DNA of 64,000 bases from NCBI GenBank assembly GCA_951812925.1, contig OX638369.1:57736228-57800227 (forward strand), written 5' to 3'. A program made the translations under genes and the position numbers. This DNA comes from Calliopum simillimum. Taxonomy: Eukaryota > Arthropoda > Insecta > Diptera > Lauxaniidae. The notes under the pieces are model-generated. The model had not been told where the DNA came from. It saw only the letters and a program-made list of their open reading frames with translations, and did not search any database. Numbering within the stretch: position 1 is the first letter of the stretch; each line of letters starts with the position of its first letter. Positions 45,241 through 57,183 of this stretch are shown piece by piece.

Positions 45241-45648
45241 TACAATGTTTTAACTAGCAAAGTCACTTATGTACCTCAATATTCTGTAAAAAAATTTTAA
45301 ACTTAACTAATGAATAATTTTAATTATCCATACAAGATGAACTTAAAAAGTCCTTAAAAAAGTTTTGATAAGGAATATTAAATACGGACTAAATCAGATG
45401 AATTAAATTCCTTATTACGATTAAGATCGCGATACTGAATCAGTATTACTGATTCAAACAACATACTGGTACCGTACTTAGATGTTAAGTATCAGATGCT
45501 GATAAGGAACTGATCTGGATCCGGAATACCTGAACAAATTTCTAGCCGAGAAGGCTTTGGATCTAATACTAAGTATCTGAGCCCCACTGTGCTTTAGACA
45601 ACTGATTCTATACGTTACATTTTTCAGTATTTTCTTTTGCTTACTCTA

Positions 45649-45913
45649 CAACTGAGGAGTTATTTTTCAAAAGGGCTTATAACCAAAACGAGGCAAAAGT
45701 AGTATCATAATATTAATTGCCTGATACTTTTTTATAAATAAATAAAATTGGGTTCTTTTTTCACGAAAAGTTTACCTGATGGCTTGAAATTAATTACATT
45801 TAGTTAAGAAAATCAGATTTATCCACTAATCGATTGTTATGCAAATAATGTTTATGACATTACTTTTGCCTCGATTTGGTTATAAGCCCTTTTGAAAAAA
45901 CACTCCTCAACTG
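45649..45913. mobile_element. Foldback MITE with TA duplication, 265 bp
   Basis: Left arm: caactgaggagttatttttc then aaaagggcttataacc. Right arm: ggttataagcccttttgaaa then cactcctcaactg. Arms are about 50 bp or more. TA lies at 45647-45648 and 45914-45915. It is related to the ends at 23197/24767 and 28999. Confidence 0.85.
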
Positions 45914-45918
45914 TACTT

Positions 45919-46283
45919 GCCGTGCCTGAACTCGTTTTAAATCGTAAGTCGTAGCACATCAAGTTTTTTACCAGATTCTGAGTTCTTATCATTCAACGGA
46001 TGTGTACAAAATTTTTCGCTCATGACACCTCTAGTAAAAATTGAGATAACCCAAAAAACACATCGAATGTGATTATTTTGATTTTTGTTTGTTGTAGTAA
46101 AAAAAAAGTTTGTTTTTTTTATATGGGCAAAATGGCGCCACTAGAAAAAAGGTTATCTCAATTTTTATTCGAGATGTCTCGAGCGAAAATTATTTTATAC
46201 AACCGTTGAATGATAAGAACACAGAATCTGGCAAAAAATTTGACGCCCTACGACCTTCTATTTAAAACGGCTTCAGGCACGGC
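45919..46283. mobile_element. Foldback element adjacent to the previous one
   Basis: Ends are gccgtgcctgaactcgtttt and, inverted, aaaacggcttcaggcacggc. Arms continue through agattctg and ttatcattcaacgg against ccgttgaatgataa, and attgagataacc against ggttatctcaat. The target duplication is not clear. Confidence 0.75.
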
Positions 46284-46329
46284 GTGTGTATTAATTCTTT
46301 AAAGCTGTAAAGAATATTTGGTGCTAACG

Positions 46330-46966
46330 CAGGGTGACCAAATTTTCAAAATGCCAATGCGGGGCATTTTTGAATAATTGCCAAGAAAACGACAAAAATA
46401 GAAAGTGAGAGGCTTTGTAAAAGGTCAATAAGGGACATTATAAATAAAATAATACTTCGATTCCCTTGGCCCCTCGATTTGATATAAATGTAGGTACATT
46501 TCCACAAGAAAAAGAATTTTTTTCGTTTTTAGCATTTTTTTTTTTTTGTGACACGACTTTGATTCCCGTAGCCCCTCGATTTCACAATGTTTTTTTATAA
46601 ATGGATCCAAAACAAGTCGAAAATATTAAATAAAAGGATTAAAGCATACGAGAATATTGAAGAACTTTCAAGAAAACTTAGATTTGATTATGTTTTCACA
46701 TAGAACGACAAAAATTAAATAAATTTTACGATATCCCGCTTCGCTTTGGAGATGTAAGTCTTCCAAACCTTTTAAGGTATGAGGAAACAATTCCAGTTGC
46801 TTTAGGGATTGCAGTATGATTCAGTACCTTTCCAAGAATGTTCTGAATATGTAAATTGGTTAAGAAATGTTTAAGTTATGGGACTTTCCGAGACTAAAAA
46901 AACTTGCGGGACAAAAGCAGCAAGTGCAGGACAGTCCCGCAGAATCCGGTACGTTTGGTCAGCCTG
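46330..46966. mobile_element. hAT-type element, 637 bp
   Basis: Ends are cagggtgaccaaa and, inverted, tttggtcagcctg. Flanks are tgctaacg (46322-46329) and tgctaaag (46967-46974), an 8-bp duplication with one change. It contains two copies about 100 bp apart of cgattccc(t/g)(t/a)(g)gcccctcgattt. No transposase was recognised. Confidence 0.75.
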
Positions 46967-46974
46967 TGCTAAAG

Positions 46975-47885
46975 TCAAAATATGTTAGACTATTTTTGTA
47001 GCTGCCCTCAATTGTTAGTGATCAGTATTGTCATGACCCATTTGTTGTATCAAACTAATTCAAGACAAACTTAAGCTTAATTGTCAAAAGATTTTGTTTA
47101 TTTTGAAACGAATTTAGCTTAATGTTAAAATTGATAACAGTAAGTATCACTTGAAATGTTTTTGTTTAAATTTTTGCTTTTAATGTGCGAATGAAAATTT
47201 ATTTCCTTTTTTTGTACACAGGAAAAAGTTAAATTTTAAATGAGAAAATAACTAAATAAACATAAATGAATATATATTGATATTCAATTAATACAAGGTA
47301 AAATTTCTGCTCAAACAAAGGGCAAGGCATGTAGCTTTGTTGAATTAAATTGTTTTTTATTCTCCGAAGGTTTGGGGAACTTAGAGCTATGGAAAAAAAA
47401 TTATCCTGTGAAAATTTCAGTAGGAGGAAAATACAAGTCTAAAAAAAAAAATTTGGAAAAATACATATGAATATCTGAAAACACTGATTTAAGCTATCTG
47501 ATCCATGGTTACATTTAACTGGACACAATATATATATGCCATTACATAAACACTATCTTTACCCATATCATGACGCGCTTTTGAAATCATATTCTACATT
47601 AGGGTTGTATCGGAGGTCATCTACGCGGAGACGGATGCGAAATTCCAGAACTTGACCTCCGCAGAAGCGAAGTTTTGACAGTTGCGGAACACAGTGAGAA
47701 ATTTCTCACATTAAGTTAGAAAAAAATAAAAAGATTGCTGCTATGATTCCTTTGCTTAATTAATAATTAAAATCCATGAATTTATTAAATTTTAGCTGTT
47801 AATAAATATAACGATTTCTTACAAAACTAACTGAATATAATAAATATATGTACATACTTAATATATGAGTCACCCAAATACAAAA
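46975..47885. other. AT-rich DNA, no gene
   Basis: Presumed intron or intergenic DNA. Nothing bounded was recognised. Confidence 0.35.
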
Positions 47886-47889
47886 GCAG

Positions 47890-48440
47890 TGTCGATTTCG
47901 AGTAATCTTGACCTACTGAATACGAAAATAATATCAGATTCGCCAAATCTAGTCCTCCAGATATCCTAGATTATTGTAAAAGTGCAAAAATTGCTGTTTT
48001 GAAATAAATTTTTGTGAATGAAATCAAAAAGGCATAACCGTCCTCATTAACCTCACGCTTTAACTTTTCCGATTAGGTCCTTACTTTCCGTGTAATCAAC
48101 CATTGAAGTAATGGTGTTTCAACTTCATACAAAGGACTCATTTTTCTTTTTTTTGCGGCCTTAGATTTTTGAGTTAATTCACATTCACTGAGGTTATTTA
48201 ATGATTTGTTTGTCAGAATTGACTAATTCTCCTGAAATGGGTGATAACTTACATTGTGATAAATTACATTGTTTTCTGTGAGTTTTATACTTCTACAAAT
48301 ATGCCTCAAAATAGCTATTTTTTGCACTTTTAAGCAAGAATATCTGAAAAACTACGATCAATCAAATAAATTATACCCTAGGTAGCGGATGACCTTGGTG
48401 AATCTGAATTTACTCACAAAACAAAGGCCGCACAAATATT
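47890..48440. mobile_element. Foldback-like repeat, 19-kb family
   Basis: tgtcgatttcgagtaatctt, ctactgaatacgaaaataat and gctgttttgaaat read inverted relative to 19260-19350. The second half (aaatatgcctcaaaatagct, ccttggtgaatctgaattta) reads in the other sense. Interior pairing tgcggcctta against aaggccgca is visible. Confidence 0.55.
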
Positions 48441-48787
48441 ATGTTTTTTTTTTTTTCGTCGCCTTGTGTAATCTCAGTACATCTATCTTTATGTTATTAA
48501 TAAAATAAAATTGGACCTAACTTGTTTTGATCCCGCGAACTCTTTTAACTTGTATTCTCTGCCATGAAGTCAGGTAAGGTTCAAGTGACTTTATAATTGC
48601 AACGCATAGACAAAAAAGGTCCATCGTGATACCACATCATCTCGGACGTTAAAGTCAATTAGTTGAATTAGTATATTGGCTTATATTCTTCGCCAGGCTT
48701 AAACGTAAAGGCTTTGGAAGCTATTGCGAAGTCTGTAAGTGACTTAAGACCAGTCCTGAAAGTTTTTCAAAATTGTTAAAAAGCATT

Positions 48788-49007
48788 TATCCAAGAGTTT
48801 TAAATCTAGTTGTTCCAAGGGCTGGATAATGAATGATACAGTAGATGTTCCATATTCTTCTATTCGTCGTCATCATACCAGCGATATCTACTATGAGCTA
48901 AAATTGCCCATTCTATGTGCATGATAACCAATAAGACAGTGACCAGTGATGGCACTTACAACAGTTCTACATTTTGTACGAGTTAAAGATTGAATTAAGT
49001 CTGTTTT
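48788..49007 (-). pseudogene. Non-LTR retrotransposon (LINE) RNase H C-terminal remnant
   Basis: On the minus strand, KTDLIQSLTRTKCRTVVSAI then TGHCLIGYHAHRMGN matches the end of the RNase H domain in I/Loa-type LINEs (TGHC...G.HA.R.G). After frame breaks, HLLYHSLS and CPALGTTRFKTLG follow, equivalent to the HLLC.CPAL tail. It is a short, multiply broken relic; no reverse transcriptase is nearby. Confidence 0.7.
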
Positions 49008-49009
49008 AT

Positions 49010-49765
49010 CTTTACAGAAAGTTGGCCAAGAATTTTTGGTTAAAACAACCAAATCCAGTTTAGATTAGACTCACGGTAAAGCGATGTCTGATATATAACA
49101 TTATTGTGCTGTGAAGCGATTGGCTTTATGGTACCCCTTTGAGCAGAACGCCCGCTTTTGACTGTTAATCAGCAATTTCGTAAGGATTTAACTTTTTTTG
49201 CTTCTGTAAACTTTCCAACTTGTTCTGCAACAGTATTCTCCGCCAAAATTGCAGAAATCACTGTTTTTGCAGCTCAATCAGAAAATAACTTGTTTTTTTC
49301 TGTGAGATTATGGGAATTAACTTCTTTCGCATCTGCACAAATCTCGGTGGATTTTACCACGTTTTAAACATTTTTCAGCTTTGTTACATTATCACTTGAT
49401 TGTCAGTGATCTAACGAATTCAAAATTACCAATATCTCAAAAAAATATTTTTTGTCTTTTAACTGTTTTTGTATTTGGGCGACTAATATATGGTTTGGGC
49501 CATGGGTGTCAGCTTTTCAAAATCACTGAGCCAAGCACAGAATTTTGGATCATCTACAACAACAACAATATTTGAATGTTTTGCAAATATCTTGGAACTG
49601 AAACAATCACAAAAAATATTTTTTTTTGGAACGTTTACTAAAAACACAATGCTTCAATAAAAACAACAAAAATAGTTTTTGGTGATTTCTGTGGTCCCAA
49701 AAAATTTGAAAAATATTGAAATATGTATTGTGGTTGTTGTAGACAAGTAAAAATAACTAGAAAAG
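49010..49765. other. AT-rich DNA, no gene
   Basis: Frames at 49158-49367 and 49381-49575 have no recognisable content. A short caacaacaacaa run lies near 49557. Confidence 0.35.
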
Positions 49766-49769
49766 GTGT

Positions 49770-49925
49770 ACAGCTGGACAGGCTATATCGAATCAGAAGG
49801 TGACGCTGATCAAGAATAAATACGCTTTTTCATACCTGCCACGCCTCCTTCTTTGCGTTTCAAACGGAAGGACAAAGTGAATATACCCTGAATATACCCG
49901 CACTTGCGGATGCGAAGCTCCGTTA
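49770..49925 (+). repeat. Partial dispersed repeat, 16260 family
   Basis: ggctatatcgaatcagaagg, tgatcaagaataaatac, cgcctccttctttgcgttt and ggacaaagtgaatataccct follow the order at 16435-16550. Confidence 0.65.
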
Positions 49926-51170
49926 CAAAAATATTCTTTATCATCCCTACAAATGTCTGGCTGTAGTATTTGGATGTTTAGTCTAAATAATTACTAGTGT
50001 ATTTGTGTTTACTAGAGCTAGCTTCAAACTATGTAATCAGCGGGTGTTAAGATCGGTGAAATTAAAATAGGATTCAAATACGTTTATGCCTTCTTTTATG
50101 CTAGATATTTAAATTTTAAATATTCACTGGGTCATTTGAAAGTCCTCAAATGAGGAAAAACAAGAGTTTTAAAAAAAACAATTGACCATAGCATATTTTG
50201 AGCTTAGAAAAGAAACATTTAACAGGTGGAGATGCTAAGAATTAGAAAAAAATGTCCAATTCATTACAAAACGCCAGTTAACTCGTTAAGATGCTCTGAC
50301 AGCAGATAACAGAAAACCACATTTTATTTTTAAGTTTTCAAATGAATAATTTTCCAAGGCACTTTAAATCAATGAGTTAAAAATAAAACAATTCATAAAT
50401 AAGAAATAAAATATTACAGAAACGAACGATCATGCTTATGTTAGATACTTGTACATACCTATTTGTATCTAGCATGTCATAGATTTTTGCACTACATACA
50501 TTCGTATGGCCATCCATCGCAGTCATTCAATTAGTCTTCATAATGGAAGAGAGTTGGTTGTTTTTACTGTAAAATTTTTTCAATTACATTTCATGAACTT
50601 TATTAAATCATTCTACGTACCTACGTTGCTTTTCATATGAAAATTTATAGTGACTACGTTACAGTTTATATAAATAGACTTTAAGAAATGATACAAATTA
50701 CAAAAATATCCCTTAGGAGCTATTGCACATATACCAATAGTATCTCTCATTTTAGGAACAATTGCATCCATTAGTTATCATTGTATGTACTAAAGCTTTT
50801 CACTACAAAAACAACAATAAAAAATTCCACATTTTTCGTTGTTCTTTTCAATTAACGAAAGAAATGTTTCTTGAAATGGAGCAACAGCAACTCATACCAA
50901 ATGTACTGAATGGGGTAAAATAACTTCTTTTTGTTTTGAAGAGATTTACTGAATGAACTAAATAAGAGAGTATTGTTAGTAAGTACTTAGTGATTTAAAG
51001 ATACCACTTCAAGATTGTTAGTTGGAACAATCGAATGTCCAACTTTCCATCCAAGTTTTTCATATCGCGGCCTTTCCACGAGGATGGACGGGACTTGTCC
51101 TATTGATATAATGATAGAAATGGTGATTTAGGGGTATGAACCGCGATATTGTTTTTTCTTTTGAAGGAGT
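49926..51170. other. Mostly unique DNA
   Basis: No gene, bounded repeat or regulatory signal recognised. Confidence 0.35.
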
Positions 51171-51179
51171 ATATTTTAA

Positions 51180-51590
51180 CCCTTTAACTGTTTATGTCGA
51201 GTATACTCGTCGTGGAGATAAAAAAAATCGCATTCGTATTATTATTAAACGAATAAACTGTAATTTTTTTTCCTGAAAAAGGGCAAATAAAGATCTTTTA
51301 AAAAATGTACATTTTAGAATATTCGTTAGTCTGGCAACCTTATTTATTTTAATTCACAATAGCTGAAATAACAAATTCTGGGGAAGTACCGTTACAAAAC
51401 GATTTTATGTGATATTTTTTTATCAATGAAATAAATTTTGTTTGTTAACAACGAATAAAAATATATATTTTTTAAAAAACCAACACGCAACTTTTGATCA
51501 TAATTGCTTACTTTTATAGGCAGGAACATTTTACTCTGTTTATGTCGAGTATACTCGTCTTCGATGGAAAATAATTAAACAGTCAAAGGG
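51180..51590. mobile_element. piggyBac-type MITE with TTAA duplication, 411 bp
   Basis: TTAA lies at 51176-51179 and 51591-51594. Ends are ccctttaactgttta and, inverted, taaacagtcaaaggg. Each side has a further tgtttatgtcgagtatactcgtc block (51190 and 51538), itself built on the palindrome cgagtatactcg. No transposase. Confidence 0.85.
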
Positions 51591-51766
51591 TTAAGAATAA
51601 CAAACGATATAATAGTCTACACACAAACCTATAATGCAGCTTGTAATCCGAAGAATTGGTTCAAAAACTTTTGGGATGGACGGGACACAAAAAATTGATT
51701 GCTTTTTGGACAAATTTTCGGTTTAATATTTCTACGAAATGAGTTACATAGGATTAACAAAATGAA

Positions 51767-53501
51767 TCTTCTCTTCTTATACGAGCTAAAATTGTATGTT
51801 TGTTTCTTTGTACTTATTTCTGTGCCAAATATTTTTCTCGAAAACGGCTACAGCAATTTTAATGAAACTAGGAAAGGCGTGGCGCTGCCCTGAATTTTAA
51901 ATTTGATTTAGTCATAACTCGCAAACTATACAAGATATTTTGATGAAATTTGGTGAGCGGGTATGGCTTGATAATACCTTGTAACAGACAAAAAGTAAGC
52001 GGGATCGAAGAAGTGCCACGCCCACTTTTTAGCCCTTGAAAATTTTGATTCCAAATTACTCGAAAACGAGTCCAACAATTTTAATAAAAATTTAGGAGAT
52101 GTTACCTTTGCAAACAAGGATTAATATATGATACACCACTATATTGGGAAAACTCGTTGAAGGGCGTGGCACCGCCCACAAAAATATAAAACAGTATAAA
52201 AAGAATACTAAAAAAGCAAACATTCTGAAATGAAGTAGGAGGAGCCTAATTGCTATAGAGCATCTCTGGTTTGAAGGTGGGCGAAATATCGCCGTTGCGC
52301 GTGGAACCTCCCATACAAGCAAAATACGTTAAATGCCATTTCTCGCAAATGTTACAAGATATTTTAATGAAATTTCGTATGTAGATACTGCTTATTAATA
52401 TCTTGTTATAACCGAAAAGTGGGCGGTATCGAAGAAGTACCACGCCCCCTTTTAAACCATTGAAAATTTTGATTCAATATTACTCAAAAACGACTCCAAC
52501 AATTTTAATGACAGTTTAAGAGATTGTACCCCTAAAAACAAGTATTAATATGTGATATGCCGTTATATTAGGAAAACTCATGGAAGGGCGTGGCACCGCC
52601 CACAAAAATGTAATACGCCATAAAAAGAAAACCACTAAAGCAATCTCTCTGAATTTAACTGTAGGGAGTCTACTTGCTATTAGGCACGTACAAACTGAAA
52701 GTAGGCGAAATTCGCCGGTGCGCGTGGAACTTCCCATACAATTAAAATACATTAAATGCTATTTCTCTCAAATGGTACGACATATTTTGATGAAATTTGG
52801 TACACGGATCTGGATAATGAGTATCTCAAGCATTACGAAAAGTAGGCTTTGTTCAATAATTGCCACTCCCACTTTTTATCAAAGTAAAATTTTGGTTGGT
52901 AACTCAGTCACACAAAAAAAATGGAATGAACTTTTTATTCTTAAATGCAGTCTTATGCACTTTTTGACGCTGAATCCGTCTTCATCAGCAGAACTGTCAT
53001 TATACCTGCAGGATTTTGAAATATCCTTGCTTGAAGTTGAAGAAAACACTGTGTTCAGTCTTACAGCGTAGCTACAAGAAAAAGTGAAATTCTTTTTTAT
53101 TAATAGCATCAAATAGCCACACTCTTCCTTATCAAAATATCCTTTCCGATTTTTCTAATAGGACTCTTATTTTCCGAGTTATAATTCTTTGATAATAAGA
53201 TATTTCAGCCCCCATACAAAAGACAAAATATTTTGGGTGCAAGGCATATCCCATTTATTTATTTTAGGGCATTCTATTTCACCAAAAAAAAAATTTCAGT
53301 TTTTGATATTTTTCTATACTATTCGATACTTTCCGAGTTTTTTGTTGTTATTATTCTCATCGGTTATTTTATCATTTTGAAAGCATAACCATTAGAGGTG
53401 AAAAGGTACGAGTTTCATAACAAAAAATAGCTATGAATAAAAACATTGACTAAAGTACATACTAAGATCAGATTGTTGACCGAGCAGGGATCGGTCTCCA
53501 G
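51767..53501 (+). mobile_element. Helentron/DINE-like non-autonomous element, copy 2
   Basis: Same start (tcttctcttcttatacgag) and same end (gaccgagcagggatcggtc then tccag) as 35510-36827, in different flanks. The 424-bp tandem units have gggcgtggcaccgcccaca at 52162 and 52586, with a partial third unit to about 52900. It carries about 215 bp near 53185-53400 that copy 1 lacks. A 163-codon frame (52580-53071) lies across the repeats and is not a gene. Confidence 0.62.
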
Positions 53502-53509
53502 TTACTGTA

Positions 53510-54230
53510 TACTTATTGCCGATTCTTCATTTTTTCAAGAAATATTTAAAAATTTTTGAGATCATTGTTAACAAATAAATTATGCACTAAATTTTGTGGG
53601 ATGGTCGGGACCAAATTTTGACAAAATTTATTTATAAATTCATGGCTTATAAAAATATAACATTTGAGTTGCTTGGATTCAATTTTGGGAAATGCAGCAA
53701 CAATACACTGATTAAAAAAAAATTTTTTTTAAGGTCATTTAGAGATCATTAATGCAAAATCTTTGCTTGATGCGTTTTTTTATTTATTGCGATCTCAAAA
53801 ATGTTTGGAATGAGTTGTGCGATATCTCAAATTTTTTGTCTTGAATCAAAGTAGGTGTATAAACAATAAAATCTGAAACCTAAAATCAACAACATAATAC
53901 TTTTAAGCTTAAATACCAACAAAAAACGAATTTTCGAAAGTTCAACCTACTGTAACACTCTAACAGGCCTGTTCCATTATTCGTGTGTTTTCAATTTTTG
54001 ATGAAAATGGTTAGTCACACGATAAAAAGTATTAGAATCTTTTTTGTGGGGATTCACAGGTTCTAAAAATAACATTGATTTGCATTAAGGAAAAAGTAAC
54101 CGTTTAGGAAATATTCTTAAAAAACCACAAAATTTCATTTCTCCAAAGCCGAGAAATGTTTAAAACTTAAGAATAACGCCTAAAATACGTAATAAAATGC
54201 AATAAATAAAAAGTAATAAAATAACACTAC
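53510..54230. other. AT-rich DNA, no gene
   Basis: Nothing bounded recognised. Confidence 0.35.
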
Positions 54231-54231
54231 G

Positions 54232-55428
54232 AGTTTTTGGCAACTTTTTTTGGTCTGGCGGGAGATAGGTCATTCTTACTTAATTCGGGTACGGGTAATT
54301 CAGTGGCGTTAATTGCTTTGCTAGATTGGTTCACCGCCCCATACAAAAAGTTCAAATAAAAATTGTGATGAATCAATGACTTTTCTTCAAAAGTATGTTT
54401 TCCGTGTTCAGGGTGTATTAATTGGCGATGGAGTTGCTAACTTTTTTATTCAATTTATCGAATACTTCTTAACTTATTAGTCTTTAATTTTTACCGAGTT
54501 TTCTTACAGAGTGAGCGCTAGACGGACTTGAGTATGCAAAATATGAGTACCGAGAACTGAGCTGAGATTCTCATAGGTCTGACTACACAGAGAAAACAAC
54601 ATTGTCAAAAGTGGCAGAAACGTAGTTATTTTAACCGCTTGGCAACCAGCGTTGTTGAATAAGGTTCAACCACGTTTGTGACTGATTTTGCAACGCACCA
54701 TACAAATATGAGCTTGGAGCGTTGTTAAATCAAAATCAGCAACGAACCGTAGTTAAAACACTCACGAACGTGGTTTTTTCTTCGCTCTGTGTGCAAGTAT
54801 CAAGAAAGTGGGTGCTGTCTGGATCCATGTTTTTAGGATCCTGAATAATCCTTGTACAAAGTGAAAAAATCACAGTTTTGAGGTCTACTAAAAACTATGT
54901 AGCAAAAACAGCAAATAGTAAAATTAATTTTCGTTAATGACTACGGATAGTAAAAATTACCCCTAGCACTTTAACTATTTTTCAATTGTATTAATACATC
55001 CCAAGTTATAAGCCTTTAAAAAAATAACAATATTTTATTTTAAAAATTTCAAGCGTCTGCAGAACAAGATCATATGACAAATGACCGAGCAAAAAATAAA
55101 ATTTTATGAAAATTCGGAAGAAACTAACGTTAAAGTACAAAAATATCCACAAAATTGATTAATTCATCATGTACTGAAAATATACTTTTGATGAAAAATC
55201 ATTGGTTTATCAGGAGTTACTAAGAGATTCTTTATGAAAAACACCTATTTCTAGACAAAATTTTGATTTGAACTTTTTGTATGGGGTGATGAACCAATCC
55301 AGCAGAACGGTTGTATGTATTCTCCTTTAACTCCTAGGAGGAGCATAGGGCCACCACTGAATTCCTCCTACCAGAATTAAGTAAAAATGACCTATCTTCC
55401 GCAAGACCAAAAAAAGGTCCCAAAAAGT
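54232..55428. mobile_element. Foldback element hosting a small MITE
   Basis: Left arm: tttttggtctggcgggagat then aggtcattcttacttaattc. Right arm: gaattaagtaaaaatgacct then atcttccgcaagaccaaaaa. Inner pairing includes ttggttcaccgccccataca against tgtatggggtgatgaacc. 54515-54570 carries the gacggacttgagtatgcaaa phrase of the 29027 element. Confidence 0.75.
54586..54791. mobile_element. MITE with cacagag ends, 206 bp
   Basis: Ends are cacagagaaaac and, inverted, gctctgtg, flanked by TA on the left and TG on the right. Internal inverted pair: cgttgttgaataaggtt and gcgttgttaaatc-type words. End similarity to 38520-40928. Confidence 0.65.
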
Positions 55429-55429
55429 A

Positions 55430-56115
55430 GTACAGTGCAATTTGGGATGGAGGGAATAGATTTCGTAGTATAAATTAATCTTGCAGTAACTATCTTTAAT
55501 ATCATATCATGACAAAAAAATGTTGTGTGCTATCCTTACTGACATACATCCGTAGCGAAACCCTATCTTAAAGAAACCTCTTTTGCAGTAATGATGATAA
55601 AAATGCTTATTTTGGGATGGACAGCACAAAAACTAGGTTCCTACCAGTATTTGGTCGGACTAAAGGAAATATTGCATTAATTTTATAAAATTTAAAAAGG
55701 AGAACACATAGGTAATAAAATAATGAATATCACTAAATAATGAAAATGACATTTGCGGCTTTTGTTTTTTCATGGGCTATACTATGCAACATAAGAGATT
55801 TTTTCATATAAAAATAATTTTTTGACTTAATTTTGTAAAACGTTAGTTATTTTACCTTAGGCGATTGTCCAAGACAAAAAAAAAGTATTTGTAATACTTA
55901 AGGATATAACTTAAGAATTTGTAAGTGGACAGCTTTTAATTTTGCCACAATATAAAAAATTTGCCGTGGAATGGCCGATCGTCTGTCTGTAAGAATCTGA
56001 AATAATTAAAAATTATTGGATTTATACTCAATCGGATTTTTGGGCTCATGTAGAAGAACTGAACTGGCCTCCCACAAGCATCTGCGCACACTTTAAGTGT
56101 TTTAAGTGAAATACA
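55430..56115. other. AT-rich DNA, no gene
   Basis: Nothing bounded recognised. Confidence 0.35.
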
Positions 56116-56117
56116 TA

Positions 56118-56380
56118 TCGTCACCTGAAATGCAAAAAGCCGTTACATCATTTTGAATTTTTTTCAAAAGCGTTTCAAAAAATGTCTTAAAACTGCAAAT
56201 ATTTTAGATTTAAAGCCGTTTTTGGCAAGTATTGCCTAAAATAAAATCGGTATTAAGCAATACTAGCCAAAACTGGCTATCAAATTTAAAATACATTTTT
56301 GCAGTTTTGAGACGTTTTTTGCAGCGCCTTTGAAAAAAAAATCAAAATGATGTTATGGCTTTTTGCATTTCAGGTGACGA
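56118..56380. mobile_element. Palindromic MITE with TA duplication, 263 bp
   Basis: Ends are tcgtcacctgaaatgcaaaa and, inverted, ttttgcatttcaggtgacga, flanked by TA at 56116-56117 and 56381-56382. Pairing extends almost to the centre (acatcattttga, gcagttttgaga, tattgcctaaaat/tattaagcaata). Confidence 0.92.
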
Positions 56381-56382
56381 TA

Positions 56383-57180
56383 TTAAGTAGTTGGTCGTAT
56401 TGTATGTTCTTTAATAAAAATTTAACACTTTTGCATGTGGTTTTCGTTACCCAAAACTTATTTTCCCCCTTTTATGCGTGTTTTTATTGCTAAACAGTTT
56501 TTATATTTAATATTATTATGGCTTAAATAATACGCCTTTTCGAGGCTTTTCTTTTTTTTTCATATTTTTATGTGAGTTTTCACAAATTTGTCTTAATTTT
56601 TGTTACGCAAACATGTACTTGAGCAAACAATCTCATATATTGTCTTCTTGAACCCTGCAACAGCTGATTATTTAACAAACTGCTAATTGTCCTGAGTGTC
56701 ATTGAGAGTACATTTGCTGCAAAAGCGTACTTGTCGATATCAATTGGGGCGATACATGTAAAATATGCATACGTAGATATATGCTATTGGTTTCACAAGG
56801 AAAACACACATTACGTAAAGATTTTTCTAGTCTTACGTTATTTGGATTTTTCGATTGGTTGTTCATTCAGCAAATCTTGGCAATTTGTATAAAAGACTCT
56901 TTTTGGCTCAAACGTGAAATCGGTTTCGAAACGTGGTACTTCGTTGATCTTGAATTGCTTTTAATTTTATATTATTTTTTTTTTTTTTTGATTCAGTTAA
57001 GTGCAATTTTTATTACATGTGACTCTCCATATGAAAAGAGGCTTAGTACCAATTTTATCGGTTTTCAGTTTAAGTTGAAATTCAGTCCTTAGATATATTT
57101 TATTTTGAATATTTTACAATAGATTTGAGGTCGTTTATCAAACTACAGTTAACAATGAAAGCGGTCTTACCAAACCTCGT
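56383..57180. other. AT-rich DNA, no gene
   Basis: A 103-codon frame (56781-57092) has a hydrophobic stretch from a T-run and no homology I recognise. I do not call it. Confidence 0.35.
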
Positions 57181-57183
57181 GTC

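Noticed and set aside
52580..53071. 163-codon open frame on the plus strand
   Set aside because: Runs across the 424-bp units of the Helentron-like element; the matching region of the other copy is broken.
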